Positions 63,369 through 64,000 of a DNA stretch of 64,000 nt are shown piece after piece (positions within the stretch are counted from its first letter, which is position 1; the number at the start of each line of letters is the position of its first letter). A program made the position numbers and the translations under genes. Below the pieces are notes generated by a model. The model searched no databases and was not told the origin of the DNA. It worked only from the letters and a program-made list of their open reading frames with translations. The DNA comes from Cololabis saira. Taxonomy: Eukaryota; Chordata; Actinopteri; Beloniformes; Belonidae. The stretch lies in the NCBI RefSeq assembly GCF_033807715.1, contig NC_084599.1, positions 11,427,625 through 11,491,624 on the forward strand. Reading direction: 5' to 3'.

Positions 63369-64000
63369 CGTATTTTCTGGACTATAAGCCGCTACTTTTT
63401 TCATAGGTTTTCAACCATGCAGCTTATACAAAGGTGCAGCTATTCTGTGGATTTTTCTTCCACCGCTAGGGGGCACTCTAACCGGAATTAGAATCAAAAC
63501 TAATACAAAATAAATGCAAAGAAGAATACGCTACTCTCTTTTGCTATAGATTTTAATTTACATTGGGAAAATTTTGTTTTTGGTTTCCATTGTTTCCCTA
63601 AGAAAGAAGGAAAATGTTACTTTTTGATAAATCTGTTTGGAATTCTTGCCAAATTTCATATTCATAAAAGTAAATTTTCAAAGAAAACCGCTTGCTTTTT
63701 TGTTTTCCAGAAAGAAATGGAACCTAATTAAAATTAATCCTAAAATCAACAAATGAAAAGGCTATTAAAACCGTAGACTTGTGTTATATGTTTAATCTTC
63801 TTGAATAACAAACATCACGCCTGGCACATGTTCTGTAATTTATTTGTATACTGTTCCTGTATACTATTTTGTGATTATTCCTTTAAATAGAGTAAAAAAA
63901 AAAAAAAAAAGAAGAATACGCTAGTTCTTCTTTAGCAGATAGAAGTAGGTAGAAGCAGATTTCAAACGGATAAATAGATTAATAAATACCGGTTATTTTC
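63369..64000. mobile_element. Family C DNA transposon, second copy (reverse order, cut by window edge)
   Basis: Starts ACCGTATTTTCTGGACTATA and AGCCGCTAC, then follows the complement of the copy at 53793-54298 (TTCCACCGCTAG, GCAAAGAAGAATACGCTAC, TAAATACCGGTTATTTTC). It is interrupted at 63534-63910 by a poly(A)-tailed insertion. Confidence 0.85.
63534..63910 (+). mobile_element. Poly(A)-tailed retro-insertion inside family C element
   Basis: 377 bp ending in a run of A and flanked by 13-bp direct repeats GAAGAATACGCTA (63521-63533 and 63911-63923). The intact family C copy at 53793-54298 has this site uninterrupted, which proves an insertion. The poly(A) tail and long duplication indicate LINE-driven reverse transcription. 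The body has no recognised gene or SINE promoter; a 3' UTR-type retrocopy or truncated LINE are both possible. Confidence 0.85.

Overview
This is a nuclear genomic window from a ray-finned (teleost) fish. It has intron-split vertebrate genes with GT-AG borders, teleost-style non-autonomous DNA transposons, a tRNA-derived SINE and LINE tails, and conserved vertebrate gene order. All splice sites were called by eye from reading frame, phase and resemblance to known families. No alignment or transcript was available, and the species cannot be named from the sequence alone.

Layout, all genes on the + strand. 1-13600 is non-coding upstream DNA with microsatellites and a few blocks that look like conserved regulatory elements. 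13600-14352 is a CpG-rich promoter and probable 5' UTR for tcf3, the E2A/E47 bHLH E-protein. Its coding exons run from 17325 to 37618 (19 exons, 631 codons with an optional 54-nt cassette, 613 without). A long 3' UTR follows, to about 41600. 41973-43020 is uqcr11, a small complex III subunit, in two coding exons. 47744-51337 is mbd3, a NuRD subunit, in six coding exons; a further terminal exon near 52585-53785 and a possible upstream first exon at 45067 may belong to it. 54560-63323 is the 5' part of a class V myosin gene: 17 exons and 689 codons of motor domain, running off the right edge.

Gene order tcf3-uqcr11-mbd3, all in one orientation, is the same as TCF3-UQCR11-MBD3 on human 19p13.3. 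A myosin V gene beside it is notable. From general knowledge of human gene positions, TCF4/MBD2/MYO5B lie on chr18 and TCF12/MYO5A/MYO5C on chr15, so this looks like the chr19-type member of the same paralogon with its myosin V retained.

The genes work in different processes: E-protein transcription control, respiratory chain, chromatin remodelling and vesicle transport. I see no functional operon-like link.

The most interesting points are these. (1) mbd3 keeps Lys30 and Tyr34, the pair that mammalian MBD3 lost along with methyl-CpG binding. (2) Possible alternative first and last mbd3 exons match in phase. (3) tcf3 shows only the E47-type bHLH exon and carries an 18-codon cassette exon just before it. 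(4) A hAT element inserted at a myosin splice donor duplicated the whole donor site. (5) There are nested transposon insertions with readable target duplications. (6) Two regulatory-looking blocks 17 kb apart share an octamer-containing motif.
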